Source: Bacteroidota bacterium
Lineage (GTDB): Bacteria > Bacteroidota > Bacteroidia > UKL13-3
Assembly: GCA_034439655.1 (NCBI GenBank)
Contig: JAWXAU010000205.1
Location: 1 to 42,875 of the forward strand
DNA length: 42,875 bases
Reading direction: 5' to 3'
Shown: piece after piece, positions 9,715 to 17,284 of the stretch
Numbering within the stretch: position 1 is the stretch's first letter
Layout of the letters: each line of letters starts with the position of its first letter
Notes under the pieces: model-generated
Seen by the model: only the letters and a program-made list of their open reading frames with translations
Database searches by the model: none
What the model was told of the DNA's origin: nothing
Position numbers and translations under genes: made by a program

Positions 9715-9736
9715 TGGTTGGTGGGGACACCAACCA
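9715..9736. repeat. REP-like palindrome inside a coding region
   Basis: TGGTTGGTG-GGGA-CACCAACCA, a perfect 9 bp stem with a 4-nt loop, inserted in the sorting-domain coding region of the 9126 gene between 'YIEG' and 'RIVLHD'. A closely related palindrome lies intergenically at 41061-41084. Confidence 0.65.
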
Positions 9737-9999
9737 CGGACAAACACGCATCGTACTGCATGATATGCTAGGTAAGAAAATATATGATACAATTACAAAT
9801 GGGGAGAATGTATATAGTATAAATGTGGGAGGGCTGCCAAAAGGATTATATATAATACTTGTGGGCGATGTGATGCAAAAGATTGTGGTGGAATAGTAGC
9901 TAAGTCAAAAGACTTTTTATTTCATAAATAACCACAAGTCATCATTCGCTTATGGCCAAACACGCGACACTTGCGGCAAAAATGGGTATTTGCATGCAC

Positions 10000-10048
10000 A
10001 GATTTGACAACTCTGCGTACGTATGGGCTTGGCTGGGTTGTCAAATCT
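10000..10048. repeat. Inverted repeat AGATTTGACAAC … GTTGTCAAATCT
   Basis: Perfect 12 bp arms at 10000-10011 and 10037-10048 with a 25-nt spacer, in the gap 9897-10176 between the truncated cargo gene and the leftward M43 protease gene. The same core (GATTTGACAA) recurs at 16458-16469 and 17231-17278. The rest of this gap shows AT-rich 'aattcgtaatt' repeats and no convincing gene; it may terminate one or both converging transcripts. Confidence 0.6.
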
Positions 10049-10176
10049 ACCAACTGCACTAAAATCGTAGATACCTCCTACATCGGTATAACAAATTTAA
10101 TTAAATTGCGGAATGGGGAATTACGGCTATTCAGCGACAAAAAAAATCGTAATTCGTAATTGAAAATTTGTAATTC

Positions 10177-12270
10177 TTATTCCACCACCAAACTCTTACT
10201 CACACTTCCCTTTTCTGTCACAAAAATCAATTGATAAATTCCTTTGCTCAAGGTATTGTTATATATGTTTCTAAGTTCGAAAGTTGAGGTATTGCTTGGA
10301 AGTTGTACGTTTGTCAATTGTCTTCCTGTCATGTCCACCAAAATAATTTTTATATTATCATATATGTTTTCAGGTAATTTGATAGTGGCATTTCCATTAT
10401 TTGGGTTGGGATAAATTTCAATAATGTTTGCCATATCTATATCATTTGTTGCCAACGGCCACCCACCAACATTAATATTATCTATATAGAAATTATTACC
10501 TACGCCACTTGTGATAAAAGTAAATCTGAGCATTAGATTCTGTACGGTTTGGTAAGCACTCAAACTTACTTTCTCTCTACGCCAATCGGCTGTCGAGGCG
10601 GGAGTGAAGGTACTGTTTTGGGTGGTGGTAGTTTCTAATTTTCCGCCTGATTTTGAAAATATATTATTCCAGTTCAAACCACAATCGGAAGAAGCAAATA
10701 TCTTTAAATTATCAAAACTAGCAGCAGTGCGACGGGCATAGGATATAAAAAATTCTAAGTTGGGGGCCAAGCGTGAAGTCATGTCCAATGGGGGAATGGT
10801 GAGTTCGCAATAATCGCCTACATTGAAATTATTATAGTTATTGATATATAAACAGGAGGTACTAGCATAACCTGTTGTTTTATTTAATTTCCACCCATTA
10901 CTCCCTGCTACTGCCATTGCGGTCAATTCGGACGGCAAGGTGGTATTTGTTTCAAAACTATATTGCCAAGGGGTTTTATAACCCGATACATTTGATACAA
11001 CATTGATATAAGAAATTTTAGTTACCGAGTCGGCTCCGCTTGCATTAGCTACCACCAACTTTACATACATTGAACCGGATTTGGTAAAAGATACGGTAGG
11101 GTTTGAATCTATAGCTGTAGCTGGATTTCCATTTTCGAAATACCATTTATAGTTCGCTACTTTTCCTCTCGTGCTATTATCATAAAACTTAATTTGTGAA
11201 CCTTGACATACATTGACCAATGGCGTATAAAAATCGGCCTTGGGAATACACAAGGCAATATTTGAAGTATCATATACTCCTGTTGCTTTTAAATTGGCTG
11301 TTGTATATATAGTTCCTCGATATTGTTGGAACACGCCATCAATCACATCTTTTTGCCCCGATGAAAACATATTCTGGCATTTACCATCACTGTAATCCAT
11401 AAAGTTTTCTGTTTGGTCGGGAAGATCGGGTACATCATTCGTACAACTGTTACGATTGCTGGGGCAGCCTGAATTTGCTGAAGCTACAGGTGGTGTATCA
11501 TAAACATCTTCTGCCGGGAAACTACCATTACAACCACCTTGAAAGGTATGAAACAAACCCAACCAATGCCCTATTTCATGAGTGGCCACTCGACCATTAT
11601 TTCCACTATTTTTGGCTGAACCTATGCTGCCAAAATAATCTCCTCTTATTAGCACACCATCCGTTTTGGTAGCACCCGAACCTGGATATGGAAATTGTGC
11701 ATAGCCCAAAACCGTTCCTATTCCCCCTCCTCCTATATTATCATCAATAGTTTTCACTATCCATATATTCAAATATTGAGTTTTAGGCCAAGGATTTAAT
11801 TTGCTGGCTTCATTAGCAGTATTGGTAAGCGATGAATATATACGTTCGATGCCATCAGTGCAATTGCCCTGCGGGTCCTTCGTTGCCATACGAAACTCAA
11901 CTTCACAATCAATTGCAACATTTTGAAATATACTTCTTGTACTACTCGCATCTGCATTCTGCCGGCGAAAATCGAGATTGAGAATCCGTATCTGATCAAG
12001 TATTTGATTCTTTGAAATGTTTTCGGGCCCATATTGATGTATTACATGAACCACTACTGGAATGATACGCAGATTGGCTCCACGTTCATTTTTATGCGAA
12101 TGGCCTGCTAATTTTACCCCCTGCTGAAAATTCAGAATTTCATTTTTTAAAGCTATATTATTGTGCAGTTGCTTTTGAAAATATTCATCGGTGAGACAGG
12201 ATTGTGCTTGAATTTGAAGTTTGCTGAAAACAAAAATAGTAAGACTAATAATAATTAATAATTTTTTCAT
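10177..12270 (-). CDS. Secreted M43-family zinc metalloprotease with PKD, MAM-like and T9SS type A domains
   Basis: A 697-residue exported protease. Signal peptide at residues 1-22 (MKKLLIIISLTIFVFS…AQA). The pappalysin-type catalytic domain holds HEIGHWLGLFH (residues 231-241), matching HExxHxxGxxH: H231, H235 and H241 bind zinc and E232 is the catalytic base. A downstream 'ENFMDYSDGKC' fits the Met-turn. A PKD domain follows at about 343-425 (YKWYFENGNPATAIDSNPTVSF), then a choice-of-anchor J/MAM-like domain at about 432-605. The T9SS type A sorting domain at about 615-697 has IIEIYPNPNNG and ends KSLVVE. By family it cleaves extracellular protein, outside or on the surface of the cell. Its start is preceded closely by the end of the MuiA-like gene (52 nt), so co-transcription is possible. 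Confidence 0.92.
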   Translation of the reverse strand: MKKLLIIISLTIFVFSKLQIQAQSCLTDEYFQKQLHNNIALKNEILNFQQGVKLAGHSHKNERGANLRIIPVVVHVIHQYGPENISKNQILDQIRILNLDFRRQNADASSTRSIFQNVAIDCEVEFRMATKDPQGNCTDGIERIYSSLTNTANEASKLNPWPKTQYLNIWIVKTIDDNIGGGGIGTVLGYAQFPYPGSGATKTDGVLIRGDYFGSIGSAKNSGNNGRVATHEIGHWLGLFHTFQGGCNGSFPAEDVYDTPPVASANSGCPSNRNSCTNDVPDLPDQTENFMDYSDGKCQNMFSSGQKDVIDGVFQQYRGTIYTTANLKATGVYDTSNIALCIPKADFYTPLVNVCQGSQIKFYDNSTRGKVANYKWYFENGNPATAIDSNPTVSFTKSGSMYVKLVVANASGADSVTKISYINVVSNVSGYKTPWQYSFETNTTLPSELTAMAVAGSNGWKLNKTTGYASTSCLYINNYNNFNVGDYCELTIPPLDMTSRLAPNLEFFISYARRTAASFDNLKIFASSDCGLNWNNIFSKSGGKLETTTTQNSTFTPASTADWRREKVSLSAYQTVQNLMLRFTFITSGVGNNFYIDNINVGGWPLATNDIDMANIIEIYPNPNNGNATIKLPENIYDNIKIILVDMTGRQLTNVQLPSNTSTFELRNIYNNTLSKGIYQLIFVTEKGSVSKSLVVE

Positions 12271-12322
12271 TGAAATATATGATAGTGGATTTTTTAGGGT
12301 GGTTTTCTATTATAATATATAT

Positions 12323-13984
12323 TTAAAAGTCGGGGCAGTATAATGCTTTGTGGCGTTCGGCCTTCACTTTTACAGGTCTATTTTTTGGATATTTTACAGA
12401 GTATGATATAATATATTTTACGGATTCGCCCGCTTTCACATTGATGTTCCACTGCAGTTTACCATTGTCTTTGTTCCAGTCGGCTGCTGATATTTCTGTT
12501 ACATCAACCACAATCTCACTATTAGCACTAATTGGCACTTGGTCGAACAAATTAATAGATACATCTTTACTATTTCCATTTCGAATAGATATTTCATACG
12601 TGAAATTACTGACTGTGTTTCCACTAAAAAAAGTCTTATGAGATTTTTCTTTTTTCTTCTCATATTTCAGAACAACCTTTTGGTCACGGCCCACCGAAAC
12701 TTCTAGGGTATCACCATCAATATTTGGGTTAATATATGATTCGCCTATATATGTTTTTCCCATATATACATTTGCGGGGCCTTCAATCAAATTCAAAGTA
12801 TCCCAATCTAAAATACTGGCCATCAAATAAGCCTTTGCATCTAATTTGGGAATAGCTACATAGTGATAATCTGCTTTCAAAGTATATTGTTTCATTTCTA
12901 CCAAATAAGGTTTTCCATCGGTAGGAATTGTTTTCTTTTCTGCTATTTCAAAATCTACACTTAATTGTGATATATCAATGGTGGTAAATTTTTTCTGTTC
13001 ATCTCTATTACTATTTGTTATGATATCATAAGTAGTATAACCGTTACTATTTTTTTGAATTTTACTTTTATTGGCCCAGTTGGATTGTCTACCACTTGAA
13101 TACATTTGCCCTGTTGGCGACTCAAAATCGATACGCCAAGGATCGAGCACTGGCACCATGGCCGACTTAGAAGGGTCAGCCGTTGACACCACCAATTGTA
13201 TATTATTCCAATCGATTCCAGTATTATTATACATTTTTGCATTATATACTAAATTGACGGGTTTGGAAATATCTGAAATTTTAAAATCGTAAAAGGGAGC
13301 CCAACCGCAATCGGTAACAAAATGTTGGAACTCGTATATTTCGGTTGTGGCCATTTCACTTTCTACAGTTGCTTTCACCAGCCTGTTTGTCTTGTAAAAG
13401 GTATTCTCCATTTTCGACTTATATACTTTTAAAGCTGTGCGTATACCGGCCAAACTATCTAATTGTATTTGGTACTTTCGTAATAAATGAACAATCTCGG
13501 TAAGCCTTGAACGAAATAGGTTAGCCATTTTCTGTAGCTCCACTACTTGCACGCCCACATTGCTACCACCTATATTCATATTACTTGAAAACAAATCACG
13601 TTCTTTATTATAAATGCTAATCAAATCATTGGTCTCATTAATCTGAGCCTGTATCAATTTGAGGCTGTCTGTGATGCTTTTGTAATGTATGTTTTGCTCC
13701 AATGCCGTCAATTCTAAAGACACTTCTGTAAGTGCGACTACTTTGGCATTGCCCGAAAACTGTAACAAAATTCGGTCAGCATCGGCTTTGGCTGAAATGC
13801 CCTTGAATTCGATTTGGTTGGTTCCCTTTTTAAGATTGACGGATCCATATTGGACGAGTGTTGCTCCCATTGTATAAATGGTAACATTAGAAGGTTTACT
13901 GTCAAAATTCAGACGCTCTTGTGCTTGAGCGATGTGAAGACTAACACTACAAGCAAATACTAAAATACTAAATAATTTTTTCAT
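12323..13984 (-). CDS. MuiA-family protein (DUF4140 + DUF4139), exported
   Basis: A 553-residue protein when started at the ATG at 13984, which opens a clear signal peptide (MKKLFSILVFACSVSLHIAQAQ); an in-frame ATG seven codons upstream would spoil it. The N-terminal part (VTIYTMGATLVQYGSVNLKKGTNQIEFKG recognisable in pieces) matches DUF4140. A coiled-coil-like middle (about residues 80-180) and the long beta-rich DUF4139 region (WAPFYDFKI…YNAKMYNNTGIDW…) follow, ending RHKALYCPDF. Family members are called 'mucoidy inhibitor A-like', but the biochemical role is unknown. It probably sits in the periplasm or outer envelope. It is divergent from rbfA and precedes the M43 protease gene on the same strand. 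Confidence 0.85.
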   Translation of the reverse strand: MKKLFSILVFACSVSLHIAQAQERLNFDSKPSNVTIYTMGATLVQYGSVNLKKGTNQIEFKGISAKADADRILLQFSGNAKVVALTEVSLELTALEQNIHYKSITDSLKLIQAQINETNDLISIYNKERDLFSSNMNIGGSNVGVQVVELQKMANLFRSRLTEIVHLLRKYQIQLDSLAGIRTALKVYKSKMENTFYKTNRLVKATVESEMATTEIYEFQHFVTDCGWAPFYDFKISDISKPVNLVYNAKMYNNTGIDWNNIQLVVSTADPSKSAMVPVLDPWRIDFESPTGQMYSSGRQSNWANKSKIQKNSNGYTTYDIITNSNRDEQKKFTTIDISQLSVDFEIAEKKTIPTDGKPYLVEMKQYTLKADYHYVAIPKLDAKAYLMASILDWDTLNLIEGPANVYMGKTYIGESYINPNIDGDTLEVSVGRDQKVVLKYEKKKEKSHKTFFSGNTVSNFTYEISIRNGNSKDVSINLFDQVPISANSEIVVDVTEISAADWNKDNGKLQWNINVKAGESVKYIISYSVKYPKNRPVKVKAERHKALYCPDF

Positions 13985-14109
13985 TGTGTTAAATGAGGGG
14001 TTCAAAAATAATGATTATTGTGCAAAGTATAACGGCGTATCGCGTAATAAAGTTGCAATCTTTGCGAGAGGATTGGGGAATTGGAATTCAGATTTCATCC
14101 TATTCCCCG

Positions 14110-14141
14110 TTTCCCAATTCCCAAATCCTATCTTACCTTTG
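14110..14141 (+). promoter_or_regulatory. Promoter of rbfA, apparently giving a leaderless mRNA
   Basis: TACCTTTG at 14134-14141 is a perfect match to the Bacteroidota -7 element TAnnTTTG. A near -33 element, TTTC at 14110-14113, lies 20 nt upstream. Only four bases (CACC) separate the -7 box from the ATG at 14146, so transcription should begin at or next to the start codon. Confidence 0.6.
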
Positions 14142-14145
14142 CACC

Positions 14146-14505
14146 ATGGCTTCCATCAGACAAGAAAAATTTGCTAGGCTCCTACAGCGTGATTTGTCTA
14201 ACATTATACAACAACGCACGCACAGTTATTTCGAGGGGAAAATGTTAATGGTGAACGACGTAGAAGTATCACCCGATCTTGGTTATGCCAAAGTATATTT
14301 GGGATTTGTTAACCAAAGCGAGAAAGATTATTTATTGGGCCTGGTTAATTTCCACAGCAAAGAAATTAGACACGAGCTCGCTCAAAAAATAAGAAACGAA
14401 GTACGCAAAATTCCAGAACTCACTTTCTATATCGACAACACCTTGGACAATGCCCTGAAGATGGAGAAAATTTTGGAAAAATTGAAAGAGAATAATGAAT
14501 TATAA
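14146..14505 (+). CDS. rbfA: 30S ribosome-binding factor A
   Basis: A 119-residue protein starting MASIRQEKFARLLQRDLSNI. RbfA binds the 30S subunit and helps mature the 5' end of 16S rRNA, important in the cold. The compact KH-fold sequence is recognisable: conserved N-terminal helix R-x-x-R-x-x-x-x-L-x-x-x-I, then VNDVEVSPDLGYAKVYLGF, then IRHELAQKIRNEVRKIPELTFYIDNTLDNALKMEKIL. Length is normal for the family (~110-130). I chose the ATG at 14146 over upstream in-frame starts because the reading upstream has no family similarity and overlaps the promoter. In many genomes rbfA is next to infB/nusA; here it stands apart. Confidence 0.93.
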   Translation: MASIRQEKFARLLQRDLSNIIQQRTHSYFEGKMLMVNDVEVSPDLGYAKVYLGFVNQSEKDYLLGLVNFHSKEIRHELAQKIRNEVRKIPELTFYIDNTLDNALKMEKILEKLKENNEL

Positions 14506-14514
14506 TAGTTGACA

Positions 14515-14542
14515 GTTGCGAGTTGCGGGTTGCGGGTTGTGA
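14515..14542. repeat. Heptanucleotide tandem repeat (GTTGCGR, four units)
   Basis: Units GTTGCGA, GTTGCGG, GTTGCGG and GTTGTGA in tandem, just after rbfA. Similar heptamers appear at about 19427-19470 in another intergenic gap. No gene function is apparent. Confidence 0.6.
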
Positions 14543-14644
14543 GAGGCATACGCGAGATAGCCCATACCCCACTCCTAACTAATAACGCACAACCGACAAC
14601 TAAAAAATCATTAAATCAAAAATCACTAAATCATACATATCAAG

Positions 14645-15451
14645 ATGCATTATGACCCAATAAAAGACGGACTCGGCAGGTTTTTTAATAAGAGCACTGC
14701 TAGCCGCAAATTTTTCTACAAACTATTAGATCTTTTGTTGCTGCGTTGTTGGCATATTCACCAAGAATTGCGTGTATGGCAAGATGAAAATCCAAACAAA
14801 AAAGAAGTATTGGATGCAGGTTGTGGCTTTGGTCAATATAGTTTTTGGATGGCGAATAAAAATCCCAAATTTAATATTACTTCTGTAGATGTGAAAGAAG
14901 ATTACTTGGCCGATTGCCGTGTATTTTTTAAAGAATGTGGATTGAATAATGTGAAATTTGAAGTGGGCGATCTTACCAATTTCCCCCGTGAAAACAGCTA
15001 CGATTTAGTGGTGTGTGTAGATGTGATGGAACATATATTGGAAGATGTGGAAGTGTTCAAACATTTCTATAAAAACTTAAAACCCGGAGGTATGATGTTG
15101 GTATCAACCCCTAGCGACCAAGGTGGCAGCGATGTTGGTGATGATAGTGATGAGTCATTTATTAGCGAACATGTACGTGATGGTTATAATATAAATGAGA
15201 TACAAGACAAATTACGTTTGGCTGGTTTCACCAAAACATTTGCTAGATACAGTTATGGTACACCTGGCAAAATTTCGTGGAGATTGTCTATGAAATATCC
15301 CATACAAATGCTCAATACTTCCAAACTTTTCTATATCATTATTCCTTTTTGGTATCTGGTATTTTATCCACTTTGTTATGTATTAAATTGGGTGGATACT
15401 TTAGGCTCGCACAAAACAGGAACAGGTTTGATAGTGAAAGCTTGGAAGTAA
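14645..15451 (+). CDS. Class I SAM-dependent methyltransferase
   Basis: A 268-residue methyltransferase. Motif I VLDAGCGFGQYS (from residue 55) binds S-adenosylmethionine, and ITSVDVKEDYLADC supplies the acidic residue at the end of strand 2. YDLVVCVDVMEHILEDVEVF and LKPGGMMLVSTPS are the usual motif IV and post-IV stretches. After the Rossmann core, residues about 220-250 are very hydrophobic (LFYIIIPFWYLVFYPLCYVL), suggesting membrane association or one membrane hairpin. The substrate is unknown; such proteins act on quinones, lipids or small molecules. Spacing to xerC/D (74 nt) is filled by a perfect palindrome, so the two are probably separate transcription units. Confidence 0.85.
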   Translation: MHYDPIKDGLGRFFNKSTASRKFFYKLLDLLLLRCWHIHQELRVWQDENPNKKEVLDAGCGFGQYSFWMANKNPKFNITSVDVKEDYLADCRVFFKECGLNNVKFEVGDLTNFPRENSYDLVVCVDVMEHILEDVEVFKHFYKNLKPGGMMLVSTPSDQGGSDVGDDSDESFISEHVRDGYNINEIQDKLRLAGFTKTFARYSYGTPGKISWRLSMKYPIQMLNTSKLFYIIIPFWYLVFYPLCYVLNWVDTLGSHKTGTGLIVKAWK

Positions 15452-15457
15452 TACCTA

Positions 15458-15511
15458 TCATTCTGTCCCGATAAGTCCCGAAAGCTTTCGGGACTTATCG
15501 GGACAGAATGA
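15458..15511. repeat. 54 bp perfect palindrome, possible terminator
   Basis: The two 27-base halves, meeting at 15484/15485, are exact reverse complements with no spacer. It contains TCCCGATAAGTCCCGAAAG and its complement, combining the 'CCCGATAA' core found in the MITE copies with a 'GGGACTTTCGG-like' arm. It begins 7 nt after the methyltransferase stop and ends 13 nt before the xerC/D ATG. As RNA it would form a 27 bp stem; as DNA it could extrude a cruciform. Confidence 0.9.
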
Positions 15512-15524
15512 CATATATAATATA

Positions 15525-16415
15525 ATGAACACCGATTCTGCTCAAACTATATATATTGATTATCTCAAATTTGAGAAGAAAGCATCGCCACATACTGTCG
15601 ATGCATATCTTACCGATTTAGGCCAGTTTCTTGCTTTTATAAAACTAGATTTCGAAATAGAAAATCTGGAAGAATGTTCACACCAGATAATCCGCAGTTG
15701 GCTGGTACAGCTAATGGGAGATGGCATTAGCCCACGTTCGGTTAATAGAAAGATTACTTGTTTGCAAAGTTTTTTTAAGTATCATATTCGCTTGGGAAAT
15801 ATTATACAAAATCCGATACAAAAAGTACAAAGACCCAAGCAGGGAAAAAAACTTCCTGTTTTTATTGACGAACAAAATATCAATAACTTTTTGGATATTA
15901 AAAATGAAGAAAATGATTTTGCCACACAGCGTAACCAAATGATTTTATTATTATTATATCATTGTGGAATTAGGAGAGCGGAATTGGTGAATTTAAAAAC
16001 TGCTGATGTTGATTTATTGCGTGGGCAAATAAAAGTATTAGGTAAACGCAACAAAGAACGCATTATCCCTATCCTGCCTGAATTACAAGATGCCATCAAA
16101 GAATATATAATTGCAAAAACAGAAATGGGTTTTAACAATATAGAACTCTTATGCAGCGATAAAGGAGTTATACTTAGTGTGGGAATGGTTTATACAAAAG
16201 TGAAGAATTTTTTATCGCAGTTTACTACTTTGCAAAAGAAAAGTCCGCATGTATTACGTCATACATTCGCTACGCACATGCTCAATCATGGTGCCGATTT
16301 GAATGCAATTAAAGAATTGTTGGGTCATGCAAATTTAGCAGCCACGCAAGTATATACGCATAATTCGTTCGAGCGATTAAAAGCACAGCATAAGCAGGCA
16401 CATCCAAAGGGGTAG
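15525..16415 (+). CDS. xerC: Tyrosine recombinase XerC/XerD
   Basis: A 296-residue site-specific recombinase that resolves chromosome dimers at dif in the cell division zone. The N-terminal SAM-like DNA-binding domain covers about residues 1-95 (SPHTVDAYLTDLGQF; SPRSVNRKITCLQSFFKY). The catalytic domain has R150 (HCGIRRAEL), H242 and R245 (HVLRHTFATH), H268 (LLGHANL) and the nucleophile Y277 (TQVYTH). Length and motif order are those of a chromosomal Xer protein and not of an integron or phage integrase. XerC and XerD cannot be told apart safely here, so the symbol is tentative. There is no att-like duplication next to it. Confidence 0.9.
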   Translation: MNTDSAQTIYIDYLKFEKKASPHTVDAYLTDLGQFLAFIKLDFEIENLEECSHQIIRSWLVQLMGDGISPRSVNRKITCLQSFFKYHIRLGNIIQNPIQKVQRPKQGKKLPVFIDEQNINNFLDIKNEENDFATQRNQMILLLLYHCGIRRAELVNLKTADVDLLRGQIKVLGKRNKERIIPILPELQDAIKEYIIAKTEMGFNNIELLCSDKGVILSVGMVYTKVKNFLSQFTTLQKKSPHVLRHTFATHMLNHGADLNAIKELLGHANLAATQVYTHNSFERLKAQHKQAHPKG

Positions 16416-16508
16416 CATGTTTAGATTTCACAGCCGTACTTGTTTCGAGATGGTAAAGTTGTCAAATCTTTAGAAAGCAAAATATATACATATTTTACAA
16501 AAAACCAA

Positions 16509-16678
16509 ATTATACCGAAATTAAATATATAATAGTCCGAAAAAAGGGGGACTAATTCCCCCGCATCCCGATAACTATCGGGATTAAGCGGGGCGTTCGG
16601 GATGTAGTTCGGCATTACGATTCTAAAAACTAAATCCGCCACAGGCGGAGAACTATTTTAGTTTAAGAATTGGTATTA
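16509..16678 (+). repeat. MITE-like intergenic repeat, copy 3 (170 bp)
   Basis: Starts TTATACC (16509-16515) and ends GGTATTA (16672-16678). It contains the CCCCGC/GCGGGG hairpin around CCCGATAACTATCGGG and the TCCGCC-aca-GGCGGA hairpin. It occupies the gap 16416-16771 between xerC/D and a leftward lipoprotein gene. Besides it, that gap holds one GTTGTCAAATCT motif at 16458-16469 and nothing else I can assign. Confidence 0.8.
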
Positions 16679-16771
16679 TATACTGTGGTTTAGGCTTTCC
16701 ATAGCAAAGATGAGAGAACAGAAATAGTATAACATATATATTCATTTTCATATGCTTCACTTTACACTTAA

Positions 16772-17191
16772 TTATTTATCAATAGTTATTATTGGAAGTT
16801 TGAAAGTGTAGTTCTTTGTTGCGTCGATGGGTGTAAACTCTACATATCCTTTCTTTAGTGAATCCTGTTGTTGTGTAATTAATATATATGGATAGTAATC
16901 TTCTAACGGATGATTCAGGGAATAGGCTAAGTCGATTGTGTCTGAGTTATTTCTTTTATTCCAATCACCTGTATAGTATGTTGAACAACCAAAAGCAGAG
17001 GAAGTGCTAGCAAATTTATTATGTTCTCTTAAAGTAAAATCGAAAGTACTTACCGCCCCTTCTGAACCTGCATAAAGAATTATTTTTTCGTGTTTCACAT
17101 TCTTTATAAAATCACGTCTTGCCTTTTTGTCAATTTTAGACATGATGCAACTTGTGAAAAATAAAGTCGATATAATTATAAGTTTTTGCAA
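16772..17191 (-). CDS. Small putative lipoprotein, function unknown
   Basis: A 139-residue protein with a short signal and lipobox FTSC (Cys15), so probably membrane anchored. The mature part starts with a basic segment (KIDKKARRDFIKNVKHEK) followed by beta-rich sequence with 'GSEGAVSTFDFTLREHNKF' and 'FGCSTYYTGDWNKRNNSDTIDL'. It ends in 'IDATKNYTFKLPIITIDK'. I do not recognise a family. It is the last gene of the leftward block, 93 nt after the EnvC-like gene, but an inverted repeat between them may separate the transcripts. Confidence 0.7.
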   Translation of the reverse strand: MQKLIIISTLFFTSCIMSKIDKKARRDFIKNVKHEKIILYAGSEGAVSTFDFTLREHNKFASTSSAFGCSTYYTGDWNKRNNSDTIDLAYSLNHPLEDYYPYILITQQQDSLKKGYVEFTPIDATKNYTFKLPIITIDK

Positions 17192-17230
17192 AACATATTA
17201 ATTAGTGTGTGTTGCTATTTAATAGTGATA

Positions 17231-17278
17231 GATTTGACAAATCTGCAAACACACATGCCAATACTGATTTGTCAAATC
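17231..17278 (-). terminator. Inverted repeat, possible terminator of the EnvC-like gene
   Basis: GATTTGACAAATC (17231-17243) and GATTTGTCAAATC (17266-17278) are perfect complements with a 22-nt spacer, directly after the stop of the leftward gene at 17285. There is no strong T tract, so termination is a guess. The core is shared with 10000-10048. Confidence 0.45.
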
Positions 17279-17284
17279 ATCTTC

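Larger units (their letters stand above)
9126..9896 (+). pseudogene. Internally deleted T9SS type A cargo protein
   Basis: Open for 256 codons from a GTG at 9126, 3 nt after the preceding stop. It has a signal peptide (MRYLKYFILLIIVINCDISNAQ). The next ~75 residues match the start of a common Bacteroidota surface-protein family ('NWTFGWHGGINF…SPP', 'GDLLFY…LWNKNHNLMP'), normally followed by several hundred residues of beta-propeller. Here the sequence jumps at about residue 98 to the end of a cargo protein: an Ig-like strand set (YTWYKDNILYSNSSALLHP), then a type A sorting domain (FNIYPNPTKDILYIEG…HDMLGKKIYD…LPKGLYIILV). It reads as an internal deletion that happened to stay in frame. It may still be expressed as a short secreted protein, but the main domain is missing. 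Confidence 0.65.

Noticed and set aside
9971-10159. 62-residue open frame upstream of the M43 gene end
   Set aside because: It spans the GATTTGACAA inverted repeat and AT-rich repeats; no coding character.
15525-16415. Phage or genomic-island integrase
   Set aside because: Length and motifs fit chromosomal XerC/D; no tRNA or direct repeats flank it.
16421-16642. Minus-strand open frame across MITE copy 3 (and a similar one at 26807-27070)
   Set aside because: The shared peptide arises only because the repeat is shared; the frames extend into unrelated DNA and have no start signals or protein features.
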